Source of the DNA: Azospirillum cavernae
GTDB lineage: Bacteria > Pseudomonadota > Alphaproteobacteria > Azospirillales > Azospirillaceae
Reading direction: 5' to 3'
Length of the DNA stretch: 64,000 nt
Assembly (NCBI RefSeq): GCF_003590795.1
Contig: NZ_QYUL01000002.1
Location: 1,357,001 to 1,421,000, forward strand
Part shown: positions 56,364 through 64,000 of the stretch, piece by piece
How positions within the stretch are numbered: position 1 is the stretch's first letter
Layout: the number at the start of each line of letters is the position of its first letter
Made by a program: the position numbers and the translations under genes
Notes under the pieces: generated by a model
What the model was told of the DNA's origin: nothing
The model's input: only the letters and a program-made list of their open reading frames with translations
Database searches by the model: none

Positions 56364-56550
56364 GCCCTTCAGGTCATCTGAGGCGTTGCTGCGGTGTTTG
56401 ATGGAAATCTGTTGCCAACGAGCAACAGATTGCAGGGTGATTTTCTTTTTTGCCGCTTTTTTGTGCGATGAGTGTTGAGCCGACGTTCATCAAGGCTTTA
56501 CCCCTGCGGCGTTAGGCTTGGGTCGTTCCCGCGTTTTGAAGGCCATGGCC

Positions 56551-56790
56551 ATGGACATCGGTTCCGCCACCTCGTCGCCCTCGCTCGTTCAGCCGCAGGC
56601 GACCGCGCTCAGCGGTTTGCAGGACGCGCAGGCGCGGGTGAATGACGGAGCGGAACAGTTGGCGGCGGGCAACCTCGACCCGGCGGTGGTGCTGAGCATT
56701 TCCTCGGCCCAGGTCGATTTCGCCGCCAACGCCAAAGTGTTCGAGGCGACGCAGGAGAACACCAAGCGTCTGCTGGACATGTTCGCCTGA
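56551..56790 (+). CDS. Small protein resembling the flagellar rod/hook C-terminal domain
   Basis: A 79-residue protein whose C-terminal half (VVLSISSAQVDFAANAKVFE, TQENTKRLLDMFA) has the heptad and AQ-x-x-F/Y-x-ANAKV pattern of the flagellar basal-body rod protein C terminus, as in FlgB/FlgC/FlgE families. The N-terminal rod motif is absent, so it is not a whole rod protein. AAGG lies eight to nine bases before the ATG at 56551. No flagellar genes are near in the window. A related role in hook/rod assembly, or an adapted descendant, is inferred from the pattern only. Confidence 0.65.
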   Translation: MDIGSATSSPSLVQPQATALSGLQDAQARVNDGAEQLAAGNLDPAVVLSISSAQVDFAANAKVFEATQENTKRLLDMFA

Positions 56791-56811
56791 GCGCGTGCCG
56801 TCCAAAAATCC

Positions 56812-57573
56812 TTACAAAGCCAGATAGGCCCGCCGCACCGACTCGTCGGCCATCAGATCGGCCATCGGGCCAGACCAGCGCACTTGTCCCTTTTCAATGA
56901 CGCTCGCCCGGTCGGCCACCGCCGCCGCGAAGCCGACATTCTGCTCCGACACCAGAACCGACAAGCCTTCGGCCTTCAGACGGAGCACCGCCTCGGCCAT
57001 CTGGCGGACGATCAAGGGGGCCAGCCCCTCCGACGGTTCGTCAAGCAGCAGCAGGAACGGGTTGCCCATCAGCGTGCGGGCCAAGGTCAGCATCTGCTGT
57101 TCGCCGCCGCTCATCCGCGTGCCGCGCCGCCCGCGCAGCGCCGCCAGATTGGGGAACAGGTCGAACAGTTTTTCCGGCGTCCACACCGGCGCGCCGGGGC
57201 GCGGCGGCTGGCGCCCGACTTCCAAATTCTCCTCCACCGTCAGATCGGCGAAGATCCGGCGGTCTTCCGGGACATAGCCGACGCCCAACCGGGCGATGCG
57301 GTGGGGCGGCAGCCGGTCGATGGGCCGTCCGTCCAGCGTCACCCGCCCGGATCGCGCCTCGATCAGCCCCATGATCGCTTTCAGCGTCGTGGTTTTGCCC
57401 GCGCCGTTGCGGCCCATCAGCGCCACCACCTCGCCCCGCCCGACCGTCAGATCAACGCCGGTCAGAATGTGGGCGCGGCCATACCAGGCTTGCAGCGACT
57501 CGGCGCGCAACAGCGGTTCGGGCAATCCGGCTTGTGCGGTTGCGGTTTGCGGGGCCAGGGTTTGCGTGGTCAC
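56812..57573 (-). CDS. livF: Branched-chain amino-acid-type ABC ATPase LivF
   Basis: A 253-residue ATPase with Walker A MGRNGAGKTTT near residue 55, Q-loop YVPEDRRIFADLTVEENL near 100, signature MSGGEQQMLTLARTL near 150, Walker B LLLLDEPSEGLAPLI near 170 and the LVSEQNVGFA H-region. The PEDRRIF and SEGLAP wording marks the LivF branch. Its start overlaps the livG stop (ATGA). Last gene of the operon: binding protein, fused permease, livG, livF. Takes up branched-chain or related hydrophobic amino acids, or possibly urea or amides. Confidence 0.92.
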   Translation of the reverse strand: MTTQTLAPQTATAQAGLPEPLLRAESLQAWYGRAHILTGVDLTVGRGEVVALMGRNGAGKTTTLKAIMGLIEARSGRVTLDGRPIDRLPPHRIARLGVGYVPEDRRIFADLTVEENLEVGRQPPRPGAPVWTPEKLFDLFPNLAALRGRRGTRMSGGEQQMLTLARTLMGNPFLLLLDEPSEGLAPLIVRQMAEAVLRLKAEGLSVLVSEQNVGFAAAVADRASVIEKGQVRWSGPMADLMADESVRRAYLAL

Positions 57574-58313
57574 GGCTCGCCTCCCAGATAGACGGACTGG
57601 ACGCGGGGGTCGGCGCGCACCGCGTCCGGCGGCCCTTCGGCGATGAGTTGGCCGCGATCCAGCACCAGCAGGCGGGTGGCGTGGCCGAACACCACGTCCA
57701 TGTCATGCTCGGTGAACAGCACGGCCAACCCGCGTTCGCGCACCAGGGCGGCGGTCAAGGCCATCAGCTCCAGCCGTTCGGTCGGGGCCATTCCGGCGGT
57801 CGGCTCGTCCATCAACAGAATCTTTGGATCGCTGGCCAGCGCCATCGCCAGTTCGACCCGCTTCAGGTCGCCATAGGCCAGCACGCCGCAAGGGCGGTCG
57901 GCCTGCGCCGCCATGCCGACGCGGTCGAGCAGGGCCAGCGCCTCCGCGCGGAACTGGCGGGCCGCCGGTCGCCACAGGCCGAACAAGCGGCGGGCGCGCG
58001 ACAGCAGAACCATCTGCACATTCTCCGCCACGCTCATCGAGGCGAAGGTCGCGGTGATCTGAAAGGTCCGTCCGACGCCCAGCGCCCAAATCCGGCGCGG
58101 CGGCAGCCCGACCAGATCGATTCCGTCCAGCCGGACGCTGCCCTGATCGGGGCGAAGCTGGCCGTTCAGCAGATTGAAGCAGGTGCTTTTCCCGGCGCCG
58201 TTCGGCCCAATCAGCGCCAGCAGGTCGCCCGACTCCAGCGTGAAGGACACGCCGCGCACCGCCTGCACGCCGCCAAAGCCGCGCCACAGATCGCGAACCT
58301 CCAGCCGACTCAT
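57570..58313 (-). CDS. livG: Branched-chain amino-acid-type ABC ATPase LivG
   Basis: A 247-residue ATPase: Walker A GPNGAGKST near residue 38, GVGRTFQITATFASMSVAENV (the Q-loop) near 85, LAYGDLKRVELAMALAS near 148 in place of the standard LSGGQ signature, as usual in LivG, Walker B LLMDEPTAGMAP near 168, and TEHDMDVVFGHA near 200. The ATG at 58313 overlaps the stop of the fused permease gene (ATGA) and the stop overlaps livF, so translation is coupled throughout. Confidence 0.93.
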   Translation of the reverse strand: MSRLEVRDLWRGFGGVQAVRGVSFTLESGDLLALIGPNGAGKSTCFNLLNGQLRPDQGSVRLDGIDLVGLPPRRIWALGVGRTFQITATFASMSVAENVQMVLLSRARRLFGLWRPAARQFRAEALALLDRVGMAAQADRPCGVLAYGDLKRVELAMALASDPKILLMDEPTAGMAPTERLELMALTAALVRERGLAVLFTEHDMDVVFGHATRLLVLDRGQLIAEGPPDAVRADPRVQSVYLGGEP

Positions 58314-60142
58314 GACCGCCCCCGCAGCCCGGCGAGGAAGCCGACAATCCCCTTGGGGAACAGCAGCACCAGCGCGACGATGACCAGCCCCAGCAGCAGC
58401 CGCCACCAATCGGTCGCCCGCATCACCTGGGTTTCCAGCAGATGGAACAGCGCGGCCCCGGCCAGCGGTCCGCTGACCGTCTGCACCCCGCCCATCAGCA
58501 CCATGACCAGCGCGTCCACCGACGCTGGAACCGCCATCAGGGTGGGGAAGACGCTGCCCTTGGCGAAGGCGTACAAGCCCCCGGCCAGCCCCGCCGCCGA
58601 TCCGGCCAGGGCGAAGGCGAACCATTGATGGCGCCGCACGTCGATGCCCACCGACTCGGCGCGCAAACTGGAATCCCGCCCGGCCCGCAGGGCGTAGCCG
58701 AAGGGGGCGAAGGCGGCGCGGCGCAGCAGCCCCAGCGCGCCCGCGCACAGACCCAGCGTCAGCCAGTAATAGACGGCCTTGCCGCTGGCCCAGCCGGACG
58801 GCCACACCCCCAAAACGCCGTTGTCGCCGCCGGTGAAGCCCGACCATTGGAAGGCGACCGACCAGGCGATTTGCGCGAAGGCCAAGGTCAGCATGGCGAA
58901 ATACAGGCCCGACCGCCGCACGCAGAACCAGCCCGCCGCCAACGCGCCCAACCCGGCGACCAGCGGCGCGGCGGCCAGCGCCAGCGGCATCGGCGCGCCC
59001 AGATGCTTGACGAACAGCGCCGCGCCATAGGCGCCCAGGCCGAAATAGGCGGCGTGGCCGAAGGACACCAGCCCGCCCAACCCGATCAACAGATGCAGGC
59101 TGGCGGCGAACAGGGCGAGGATCACCGTTTCGGTCAGCAGGATGACGGCGTAATCCCCGGCGACCAGCGGCAGCGCCGCCAACAGGGCGAGCAGCCCCAG
59201 CGCGGCCCAGCCGACTCCGCGCCCGGCGACCATCGGCGGGGCGTGCGCGGCGGCGGCGCTGGGCGGCGCGTCCTCCGCCCGGCCCAACAGCCCGTGCGGG
59301 CGCAGGATCAACACCACCGCCATGAACAGGAACACCAGAACCAGGGTGATTTGCGGAAACACCAGAATGCCAAAGGCCTGCAACTGGCCGATCAACAGCG
59401 CGGCGAGGAAGGCCCCGGTCAGGCTGCCCATGCCGCCCACGACGACGACGACGAAGGCCTCGACGATGATGGCCATGTCCATGTGAAGATTCACCGCCTC
59501 GCGCGGGACTTGCAGCGCGCCGCCCAACCCGGCCAGCGCCGATCCGAGAAACAACACGCCGGTGAACAGCCGCGCCGGATCGACGCCCAACGCCGACGCC
59601 ATGTCGCGGTCCTGCGTGGCGGCGCGGACCAGCACGCCCCAGCGGGTGCGGGTGAACAGCAGCCACAGCAGCGCCAGCACCAGCGGCCCCAACCCGATCA
59701 GCATCAGATCATAGAGCGGGAAGGGCTGGCCGAGGATCTCCACCGATCCCTTCAGCCCCGGCGCGCGGCGGCCCATCAGATCCTCCGGCCCCCAGATCCA
59801 GGCGACGGCGTCCTGCAGAATCAGCACCACGCCGAAGGTGCCCAGCAGTTGGAACAGCTCGGGCGAGCGGTACAGCCGCCGCAGCAAGCCGACCTCCATC
59901 ACCGCCCCCAACGCCCCGGCGCCCAGCGCCGCCGCCGCGACGCTGGCCCAGAAACCGCCGACGGTCCCGCCGAACCGCTCGATCAACGACCAGCCGAGAT
60001 AAGCCCCCAGCATGTAGAGCGAGCCATGGGCGAAATTGACGATCCGGGTGACGCCAAAAACGATGGTCAGCCCCGACGACACCAAAAACAACGTGGCCGC
60101 CGTGGCGAGTCCGCTGAGGGACTGGACGAGCAGGAATGACAT
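58310..60142 (-). CDS. Fused LivH-LivM permease
   Basis: A 610-residue protein joining both permease subunits of a branched-chain amino-acid transporter. Residues about 1-290 are LivH (SSGLTIVFGVTRIVNFAHGS, then VVVVVGGMGSLTGAFLAALLI and RPHGLLG). After a short Pro/Ala linker (APPSAAAAHAPP), residues about 320-610 are LivM (HLLIGLGGLVSFGHAAYFGL, GDNGVLGVW, then VLMGGVQTVSGPLAGAAL). Both EAA-type loops are intact. Fusion is known in this family, and the operon accordingly has no separate livM. The start at 60142 is close to a hairpin repeat. Confidence 0.92.
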   Translation of the reverse strand: MSFLLVQSLSGLATAATLFLVSSGLTIVFGVTRIVNFAHGSLYMLGAYLGWSLIERFGGTVGGFWASVAAAALGAGALGAVMEVGLLRRLYRSPELFQLLGTFGVVLILQDAVAWIWGPEDLMGRRAPGLKGSVEILGQPFPLYDLMLIGLGPLVLALLWLLFTRTRWGVLVRAATQDRDMASALGVDPARLFTGVLFLGSALAGLGGALQVPREAVNLHMDMAIIVEAFVVVVVGGMGSLTGAFLAALLIGQLQAFGILVFPQITLVLVFLFMAVVLILRPHGLLGRAEDAPPSAAAAHAPPMVAGRGVGWAALGLLALLAALPLVAGDYAVILLTETVILALFAASLHLLIGLGGLVSFGHAAYFGLGAYGAALFVKHLGAPMPLALAAAPLVAGLGALAAGWFCVRRSGLYFAMLTLAFAQIAWSVAFQWSGFTGGDNGVLGVWPSGWASGKAVYYWLTLGLCAGALGLLRRAAFAPFGYALRAGRDSSLRAESVGIDVRRHQWFAFALAGSAAGLAGGLYAFAKGSVFPTLMAVPASVDALVMVLMGGVQTVSGPLAGAALFHLLETQVMRATDWWRLLLGLVIVALVLLFPKGIVGFLAGLRGRS

Positions 60143-60173
60143 GGGTCGTGTGGGGGCTTGCGGTGTTTGCGGC

Positions 60174-60275
60174 GCCCCCTCCCTAACCCTCCCCCGCGTC
60201 GCGGGAGAGGGGATGGACGCCGCTGTTCGGAAAGGCCCCCTCTCCCGCGCAGCGGGGGAGGGCTGGGGAGGGGGC
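60174..60275. repeat. Intergenic inverted-repeat element, family A
   Basis: Left half GCCCCCTCCCTAACCCTCCC and right half are near-complementary, each holding a hairpin around CGCGGGAGAGGGG or CTCTCCCGCGC. Same type as 10030-10150. It lies between the liv binding protein and permease genes and may set their relative levels. Confidence 0.75.
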
Positions 60276-60290
60276 CGGTGGCGCGCGCCC

Positions 60291-61532
60291 TTATTCCGCC
60301 GGGCGCAGCGCCCGCACGGCTTCGTCGCTTGGCAGATAGGCCGCGCCGTCGGCGTAGCGCCAGTTTTTCATCGTGCCGCGCCCGTCCTTCACCGTCGTCA
60401 CCCCGACATAGGCGCCCATCGTCGCCTGATGGTCCGACGCGCGGAAGGTGATGGGGCCGAAGGGGCTGACGATGGACAGGCCGCTCAGCGCCGCCACCAG
60501 CTTTTCCGGGTCGGTCGAACCGGCCTTGTCCACGGCGGCGGCGATGGCCTTGAGCGTGCTGTAGCCGACGACCGAACCCTGGCGCGGCGCTTCCTTGAAA
60601 CGCGCGCTGTAAGCGTCGCGGAAGGCCTTGTGTTCGGGCGTGTCGATCTGGTCCCAGGGGTAGCCGGTGACGATCCACCCCTCCGGCGCCTCGTCCTTCA
60701 TCGGCTCCAGATATTCCGGCTCGCCGGTCAGCAGGCTGACGACCGCGCGGTTCTTGAACAGCCCGCGCCCTTCGCCCTCGCGGACGAATTTGGCGAGGTC
60801 GGCGCCGAAGGTGACGTTGAAGATCGCCTCCGGGTTGGAGGCGGCCAGCGCCTGAACGGTCGGTCCGGCCTCCAGCTTGCCTTGGGCGGGCCATTGTTCG
60901 GCGACGAACTCGACGTCGGGGCGTTTTTCCTTCAGCAACTGCTTGAACCACGTCACCGCCGACTGGCCATATTCGTAATTCGGCGCGACGGTGGCCCAGC
61001 GCTTGGCGGGCAGCTTCGCCGCCTCCTCCACCAGCATGGCGGCCTGCATGTAGGTGCTGGGGCGCAGACGGAAGCTGTAGCGGTTGCCCTTGCTCCAGGT
61101 GATGGCGTCGGTCAGCGGCTCGGCGGCGACGAAGGGGATTTTGTTGCGCGCGGCGAAATCGGCGACGGCCAGCCCGATGTGCGAGAAATAGGTCCCGGCC
61201 AGCAGATCGACCTTCTCGTTGCTCAGCAGCTCTTGCGCCACCCGAACGGCGTCGTCGGGCTTGCCCGCGTCGTCGCGCGAGACGACCTCCAGCTTGCGCC
61301 CGCCGAGCAGACCGCCCTTGGCGTTGATCTCCTCGACGGCGAGCTGCCAGCCCTGGCGGTAGGGAATTGTGAAGGCGGGAAGGCCGGTGTAGCTGTTGAT
61401 CTCGCCGACTCGCACCGGGGGGGATTGGGGGGCCGATTGCGCGAAGGCCGGTTGGCTTCTGATCGGAAGGGCGGCGAACAGCGCGACGGCGCTGGCGCCC
61501 AGCAGCGAAAGGGTCTGGCGGCGGTTCATCAT
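60291..61532 (-). CDS. livJ: Branched-chain amino-acid-type ABC substrate-binding protein
   Basis: A 413-residue periplasmic protein. The start gives a twin-arginine-like signal (NRRQTLSLLGASAVALFAAL). The Leu/Ile/Val-binding-type fold I is visible in VGEINSYTGLPAFTIPYRQG near residue 45, AKGGLLGGRKLEVVSRDDAG near 75, VDLLAGTYFSHIGLAVADFA near 110 and VAPNYEYGQSAVTWFKQLL near 185. The ligand may be a hydrophobic amino acid, amide or urea; not decidable here. ATGs at 61532 and 61529 are equally placed. It is first in the operon, 133 bp after the MarR gene. Confidence 0.9.
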   Translation of the reverse strand: MMNRRQTLSLLGASAVALFAALPIRSQPAFAQSAPQSPPVRVGEINSYTGLPAFTIPYRQGWQLAVEEINAKGGLLGGRKLEVVSRDDAGKPDDAVRVAQELLSNEKVDLLAGTYFSHIGLAVADFAARNKIPFVAAEPLTDAITWSKGNRYSFRLRPSTYMQAAMLVEEAAKLPAKRWATVAPNYEYGQSAVTWFKQLLKEKRPDVEFVAEQWPAQGKLEAGPTVQALAASNPEAIFNVTFGADLAKFVREGEGRGLFKNRAVVSLLTGEPEYLEPMKDEAPEGWIVTGYPWDQIDTPEHKAFRDAYSARFKEAPRQGSVVGYSTLKAIAAAVDKAGSTDPEKLVAALSGLSIVSPFGPITFRASDHQATMGAYVGVTTVKDGRGTMKNWRYADGAAYLPSDEAVRALRPAE

Positions 61533-61665
61533 CGGCGGGCGTCCCGGCTTGGGGTGACGGTGAGCGAACGGTGGTCGGCCCCAGAACAAGTCCGGGTCAA
61601 CCGCGCGCCCTGCGTTCATAGCAAACCCGGCGCAAAAGTCACCGCTTAGAACGCGCGCCCCGCCG

Positions 61666-62106
61666 TCACATCAACCGCTGAAGCAAATCCAGGAACTGCG
61701 CGCGCTCGTCCGGCGACAGCGGTTCCAGCGTGCGGTCGTGGGCGACCATGGCGTTGTGCATCCGCTCAACCACCAGGGACCGACCGATTCGCGTCAGCTC
61801 AACGCTCGTGCGGCGGCGGTCCTGCGGGTCGGGGTTGCGTTCCACCAGATTGCGCTCGACCAGCCGCAGGATGACGCCCTGCGTCGTCGCCGGGTCCATG
61901 TAGGTCAGGCGGCCCAACTGGTTCTGCGACAGGGCGCCTTCGCTGTGCAGCGTGGCCAAAGCGGCCCACTGGGTCGGCGTCAACTGCGTGTCGCCAATGC
62001 TGTCGAGGAAGATGGCCGACGCGCGCTGATGGGCGCGGCGAAGGCGATGATGCACCTGAACGGCCAATTGAAAGTCGTCGGGCGGCGGTCGGCCAATGTC
62101 GTCCAT
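61666..62106 (-). CDS. MarR-family transcriptional regulator
   Basis: A 146-residue winged helix-turn-helix protein. The DNA-binding part is LTPTQWAALATLHSEGALSQ then LGRLTYMDPATTQGVILRLV, with the wing DPQDRRRTSVELTRIGR. The start is the ATG at 62106 (MDDIGRPPPDDFQLAVQVHH); upstream residues do not match. As the gene directly upstream of the liv operon on the same strand, it may sense an aromatic or related ligand and control that operon, but I see no clear operator. Confidence 0.88.
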   Translation of the reverse strand: MDDIGRPPPDDFQLAVQVHHRLRRAHQRASAIFLDSIGDTQLTPTQWAALATLHSEGALSQNQLGRLTYMDPATTQGVILRLVERNLVERNPDPQDRRRTSVELTRIGRSLVVERMHNAMVAHDRTLEPLSPDERAQFLDLLQRLM

Positions 62107-62525
62107 GAGCACACGAGAAGCAAAGCGCGTCCGCCTTCGCGCCGGGACGAAGGCAAGGCGGGACCGGAACACGCCGCCCGGCGGCGAAAAACGGCGGCGC
62201 GTTGACTCGCGCCTTGTCCGTCCTTCAGTGCGCTCCATTAGAGAACAGCGTAGGAAAGCAATGGAGCTGAGGCAACCTTCGCAGATGCGGCATAGGGCCA
62301 CAGTGATGACGCCATTTTTGAAGCCGATCACAGAAAAATCGGCGCAAAATAAGGGGGAATCCTGATTGAATAGTCCGCAGTCTTTGTGCCGCGATTGCGA
62401 GACTCTGGCCCTTTGGCGGACCCTATGCTTTTCGCCATAGCGTACGCTGGTATGGTGCCTTGGTCGGAGCGAAGGACGGGCGACGTCGCAAAGGCGCCGT
62501 GGCGGCAATGGCGCCCGGACATGCG
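62107..62525. other. Intergenic region without a gene
   Basis: About 420 bases between MarR and the tRNA-Thr terminator. The part around 62280-62400 is AT-richer and may hold the MarR promoter. I find no gene, repeat or RNA in it. Confidence 0.5.
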
Positions 62526-62553
62526 AAAGCCCCAGCGAAATCGCGCGGGGCTT
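62526..62553 (-). terminator. Terminator after tRNA-Thr
   Basis: AAGCCCC and GGGGCTT arms around CAGCGAAATCGCG with a short T run on the minus strand, 31 bases beyond the tRNA. Confidence 0.55.
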
Positions 62554-62583
62554 GCTGGAACGATGGCGGTTCCATCGGAAAAC

Positions 62584-62659
62584 TGGTGCCGGATACAGGA
62601 ATCGAACCCGTGACCTTCTGATTACAAATCAGCTGCTCTACCAGCTGAGCTAATCCGGC
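62584..62659 (-). tRNA. tRNA-Thr (anticodon TGT)
   Basis: On the minus strand a 76-base cloverleaf from GCCGGATTAGCTCAGCTGG to the encoded 3' CCA. The anticodon stem reads CTGAT-TTGTAAT-..., so the anticodon TGT decodes ACA and wobbles. The T-arm GGTTCGATTCC and acceptor pairs GCCGGAT/ATCCGGC are perfect. It lies downstream of rlmB. Confidence 0.93.
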
Positions 62660-62713
62660 GTCCGCAGCGGGGCGGAGGCGCACATTAGCGCCCCGTCGCG
62701 CCGGGAACAAGCG

Positions 62714-63535
62714 TTACGAGCGCAAACGCGCCACCTCGTACAGCGCGACCGCCGTGGCGTTCGACACGTTCAGGCTGCCGATCGGCCCCATGGTGGGCAG
62801 GCGGGCGATGGTGTCGCAGCGTTCCATGGTCAAACGACGCAGCCCGCTGCCCTCGGCGCCCATCACCAGAGCGGTCTTGCCGGTCAGGTTGAGCTGGGCC
62901 AGGGTCTGCTTGCCCGACTCGGCCAAGCCGACGCTCCAGAAGCCTGCCTGCTGAAGATCGGTCAGGGCGCGGGCGAGGTTGCCGACGCGAATCAGCGGCA
63001 CGGACTCCAGCGCGCCCGACGCGCTTTTCGCCAGCACGCCCGTGGTTTCCGGGGCGTGACGCTCCGTCACCACCACGGCCTTGGCGCCGAAGGCCGACGC
63101 CGAACGCAGGATGGCCCCGACATTGTGCGGGTCGGTGACTTGATCCAGCACGACGATGACCGCCTGGGGCTGGTCGGCCAACTCGTTGCACAGATCGTCG
63201 ATGTCCAACTCCGGCAGCGGGGCGGCGTCGATGGCGACGCCCTGGTGCACGGCGCCCGGCGGCAACATGCGGTCAAGGTCGGTTTTTTCGACCAAGGTCA
63301 GGCCGGGGCGGGTCAGTCCCGCCGTTCGCGCCGCGTTGATCGTTCCCTCCAGCGACGCGCGTCCAGCCTCGGTGGCGAGCAGGCGATGGACGCGCCGTTC
63401 CGGGTTCGCCCAGGCGGCGGCGACCGGGTGCAGGCCATAGAGCAGAACGCCCTGCGCCCCGCGCGGAGCGCCCGAGGATTTCCCCGTAGGGCGGCCGGAG
63501 GTCTGGGTGGAGGAAGAGGGTTTCGAGCGCGTCAT
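62714..63535 (-). CDS. rlmB: 23S rRNA (guanosine-2'-O-)-methyltransferase RlmB (SpoU/TrmH family)
   Basis: Methylates the 2'-OH of G2251 in the 23S rRNA P loop. It has 273 residues. A basic, Ser/Pro-rich N-terminal tail is followed by the substrate-binding L30e-like part (GLHPVAAAWANPERRVHRLL) and the SPOUT fold with its trefoil knot: DQVTDPHNVGAILRSASAFG (motif 1, Asn/Arg), LVMGAEGSGLRRLT (motif 2) and IPMxG equivalent LPTMGPIGSLNVSNATAVAL (motif 3). A GTG nine bases earlier is an alternative start. tRNA-Thr lies downstream on the same strand. Confidence 0.92.
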   Translation of the reverse strand: MTRSKPSSSTQTSGRPTGKSSGAPRGAQGVLLYGLHPVAAAWANPERRVHRLLATEAGRASLEGTINAARTAGLTRPGLTLVEKTDLDRMLPPGAVHQGVAIDAAPLPELDIDDLCNELADQPQAVIVVLDQVTDPHNVGAILRSASAFGAKAVVVTERHAPETTGVLAKSASGALESVPLIRVGNLARALTDLQQAGFWSVGLAESGKQTLAQLNLTGKTALVMGAEGSGLRRLTMERCDTIARLPTMGPIGSLNVSNATAVALYEVARLRS

Positions 63536-63626
63536 GGGTCTCACAGGCGAGGGCAGGGGCGTGGTGGCGGCGGCGGCGCGGAAAAGGGCCGTTTCATTTT
63601 TTCTGGTGTGAACCCCTTTTTGTTTG

Positions 63627-63656
63627 TTGACAAGGGGCGAAAAATCGCGATAGTGC
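63627..63656 (+). promoter_or_regulatory. Promoter of the tRNA-Tyr/tRNA-Gly operon
   Basis: A consensus TTGACA (63627-63632), 18 bases to TAGTGC (63651-63656; ATAGTG gives 17). The tRNA starts about 35 bases later, a normal distance for processing. Confidence 0.6.
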
Positions 63657-63690
63657 CGAACTCCGCGACGGGCGCAGCCTGGAGCGGAAC

Positions 63691-63776
63691 GGAAGGGTGG
63701 CCGAGTGGTTAAAGGCAGCAGACTGTAAATCTGCCCGCGTAAGCGTACACTGGTTCAAATCCAGTCCCTTCCACCA
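63691..63776 (+). tRNA. tRNA-Tyr (anticodon GTA)
   Basis: An 86-base class II tRNA with an extended variable arm (CCCGCGTAAGCGTA). The acceptor stem GGAAGGG/CCCTTCC pairs fully, the anticodon loop is CTGTAAA with GTA, and CCA is encoded. It pairs with tyrS at 22659. Confidence 0.95.
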
Positions 63777-63840
63777 TTTACTTTCCACGGCTTGTCCGTG
63801 ATCGTGTTGCCCCGGACGGTCGCGCCGGCGGGATGGCGAG

Positions 63841-63914
63841 GCGGGTGTAGCTCAATGGTAGAGCAGAAGCCTTCCAAGCTTACGACGGGGGTTCGATTCC
63901 CCTCACCCGCTCCA
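63841..63914 (+). tRNA. tRNA-Gly (anticodon TCC)
   Basis: A 74-base cloverleaf (GCGGGTG/CACCCGC acceptor) with anticodon loop CTTCCAA, thus TCC, reading GGA and GGG. CCA is encoded. It follows tRNA-Tyr by 64 bases in one transcript. Confidence 0.95.
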
Positions 63915-63994
63915 ACCCGCGCGCGCCTCGGTACGAACGATCTCGGCCGGGCCATTGTGTGCGTCCGGAACGTCGGGAACGAAAGACCAAAGCG

Positions 63995-64000
63995 ATGGCG
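63995..64000 (+). CDS. Possible first codons of tuf (elongation factor Tu)
   Basis: Only ATGGCG is inside the window. The order tRNA-Tyr, tRNA-Gly, then tuf is common, and EF-Tu often begins MA; this is inference from context. Confidence 0.3.

Noticed and set aside
62584..63914. A tRNA-associated integration site for a genomic island.
   Set aside because: The three tRNAs are intact, no duplicated 3' tRNA ends or integrase can be seen, and neighbours are housekeeping genes.

Overview
The window looks like chromosomal DNA from a GC-rich alphaproteobacterium, most probably of the Rhodospirillales/Azospirillum type. The grounds are strong GC bias at third codon positions, alphaproteobacterial gene sets (fmt-truA, glnE, a DUF3971/AsmA-like giant protein, a Com1-like DsbA, a DUF3126 remnant, a long RNase E with a CPHC zinc-link) and dense packing with many 4-bp ATGA overlaps. 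I see no complete insertion sequence, prophage, integrase or CRISPR array. Most of the window is housekeeping sequence, with a few disturbed or accessory patches.

Layout. 1-6.6 kb: fmt (5' end cut off), truA, a ParA-like ATPase, a Sua5/TsaC protein, a D-lactate/D-2-hydroxyglutarate-type flavoprotein, and leuC. 6.7-10.7 kb: an FMN reductase, an exported EF-hand protein, a PhnA-like zinc-ribbon protein, an orphan LivH/UrtB-like permease with a lipoprotein-like N terminus, and bcp. 10.7-20.5 kb: glnE divergent from a 1251-residue AsmA-like protein, an Asp/Asn hydroxylase, RNase T2, and a RidA-like gene divergent from a TetR regulator with two palindromic operators between them. 20.5-28.9 kb: aat, anmK, tyrS, a lower-GC patch with a methyltransferase and a shattered glycosyltransferase, a double cold-shock protein, a YgjV-like membrane protein, a Crp/Fnr regulator and an MT-A70 adenine methylase. 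28.9-37 kb: envelope and metabolic genes, including a frameshifted BepA-like protease, a GGT-like lipoprotein without its nucleophile, and four copies of a hairpin repeat. 37-46.6 kb: rne, a periplasmic amidase, PBP1A, prfB with its programmed frameshift, and an exported PGRP-fold-free peptidoglycan-binding protein. 46.6-53.2 kb: two NitT/TauT/SsuB-type ABC cassettes. 53.3-56.8 kb: small or poorly characterised genes, a cluster of frameshifts and a strong sRNA candidate. 56.8-62.1 kb: a branched-chain amino-acid-type ABC operon with a fused LivH-LivM permease, preceded by a MarR gene. 62.5-64 kb: tRNA-Thr, rlmB, tRNA-Tyr and tRNA-Gly, probably leading into tuf just past the end.

How the parts fit together. 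Translation is heavily represented (fmt, truA, Sua5/TsaC, tyrS, prfB, rlmB, three tRNAs, perhaps tuf), as are the envelope and peptidoglycan (amidase, PBP1A, AnmK, BepA-like, AsmA-like) and nitrogen control or amino-acid supply (glnE, leuC, the liv operon). The least explained items are a compact three-hairpin RNA with an exposed anti-Shine-Dalgarno stretch near 56.3 kb; a run of about seven single-base insertions in a DUF3126-like gene at 54.1-54.3 kb next to a probable poly-T frameshift in the convergent gene; the RidA variant lacking the usual active-site arginine beside its own TetR regulator; and the GGT-like protein that appears catalytically dead.
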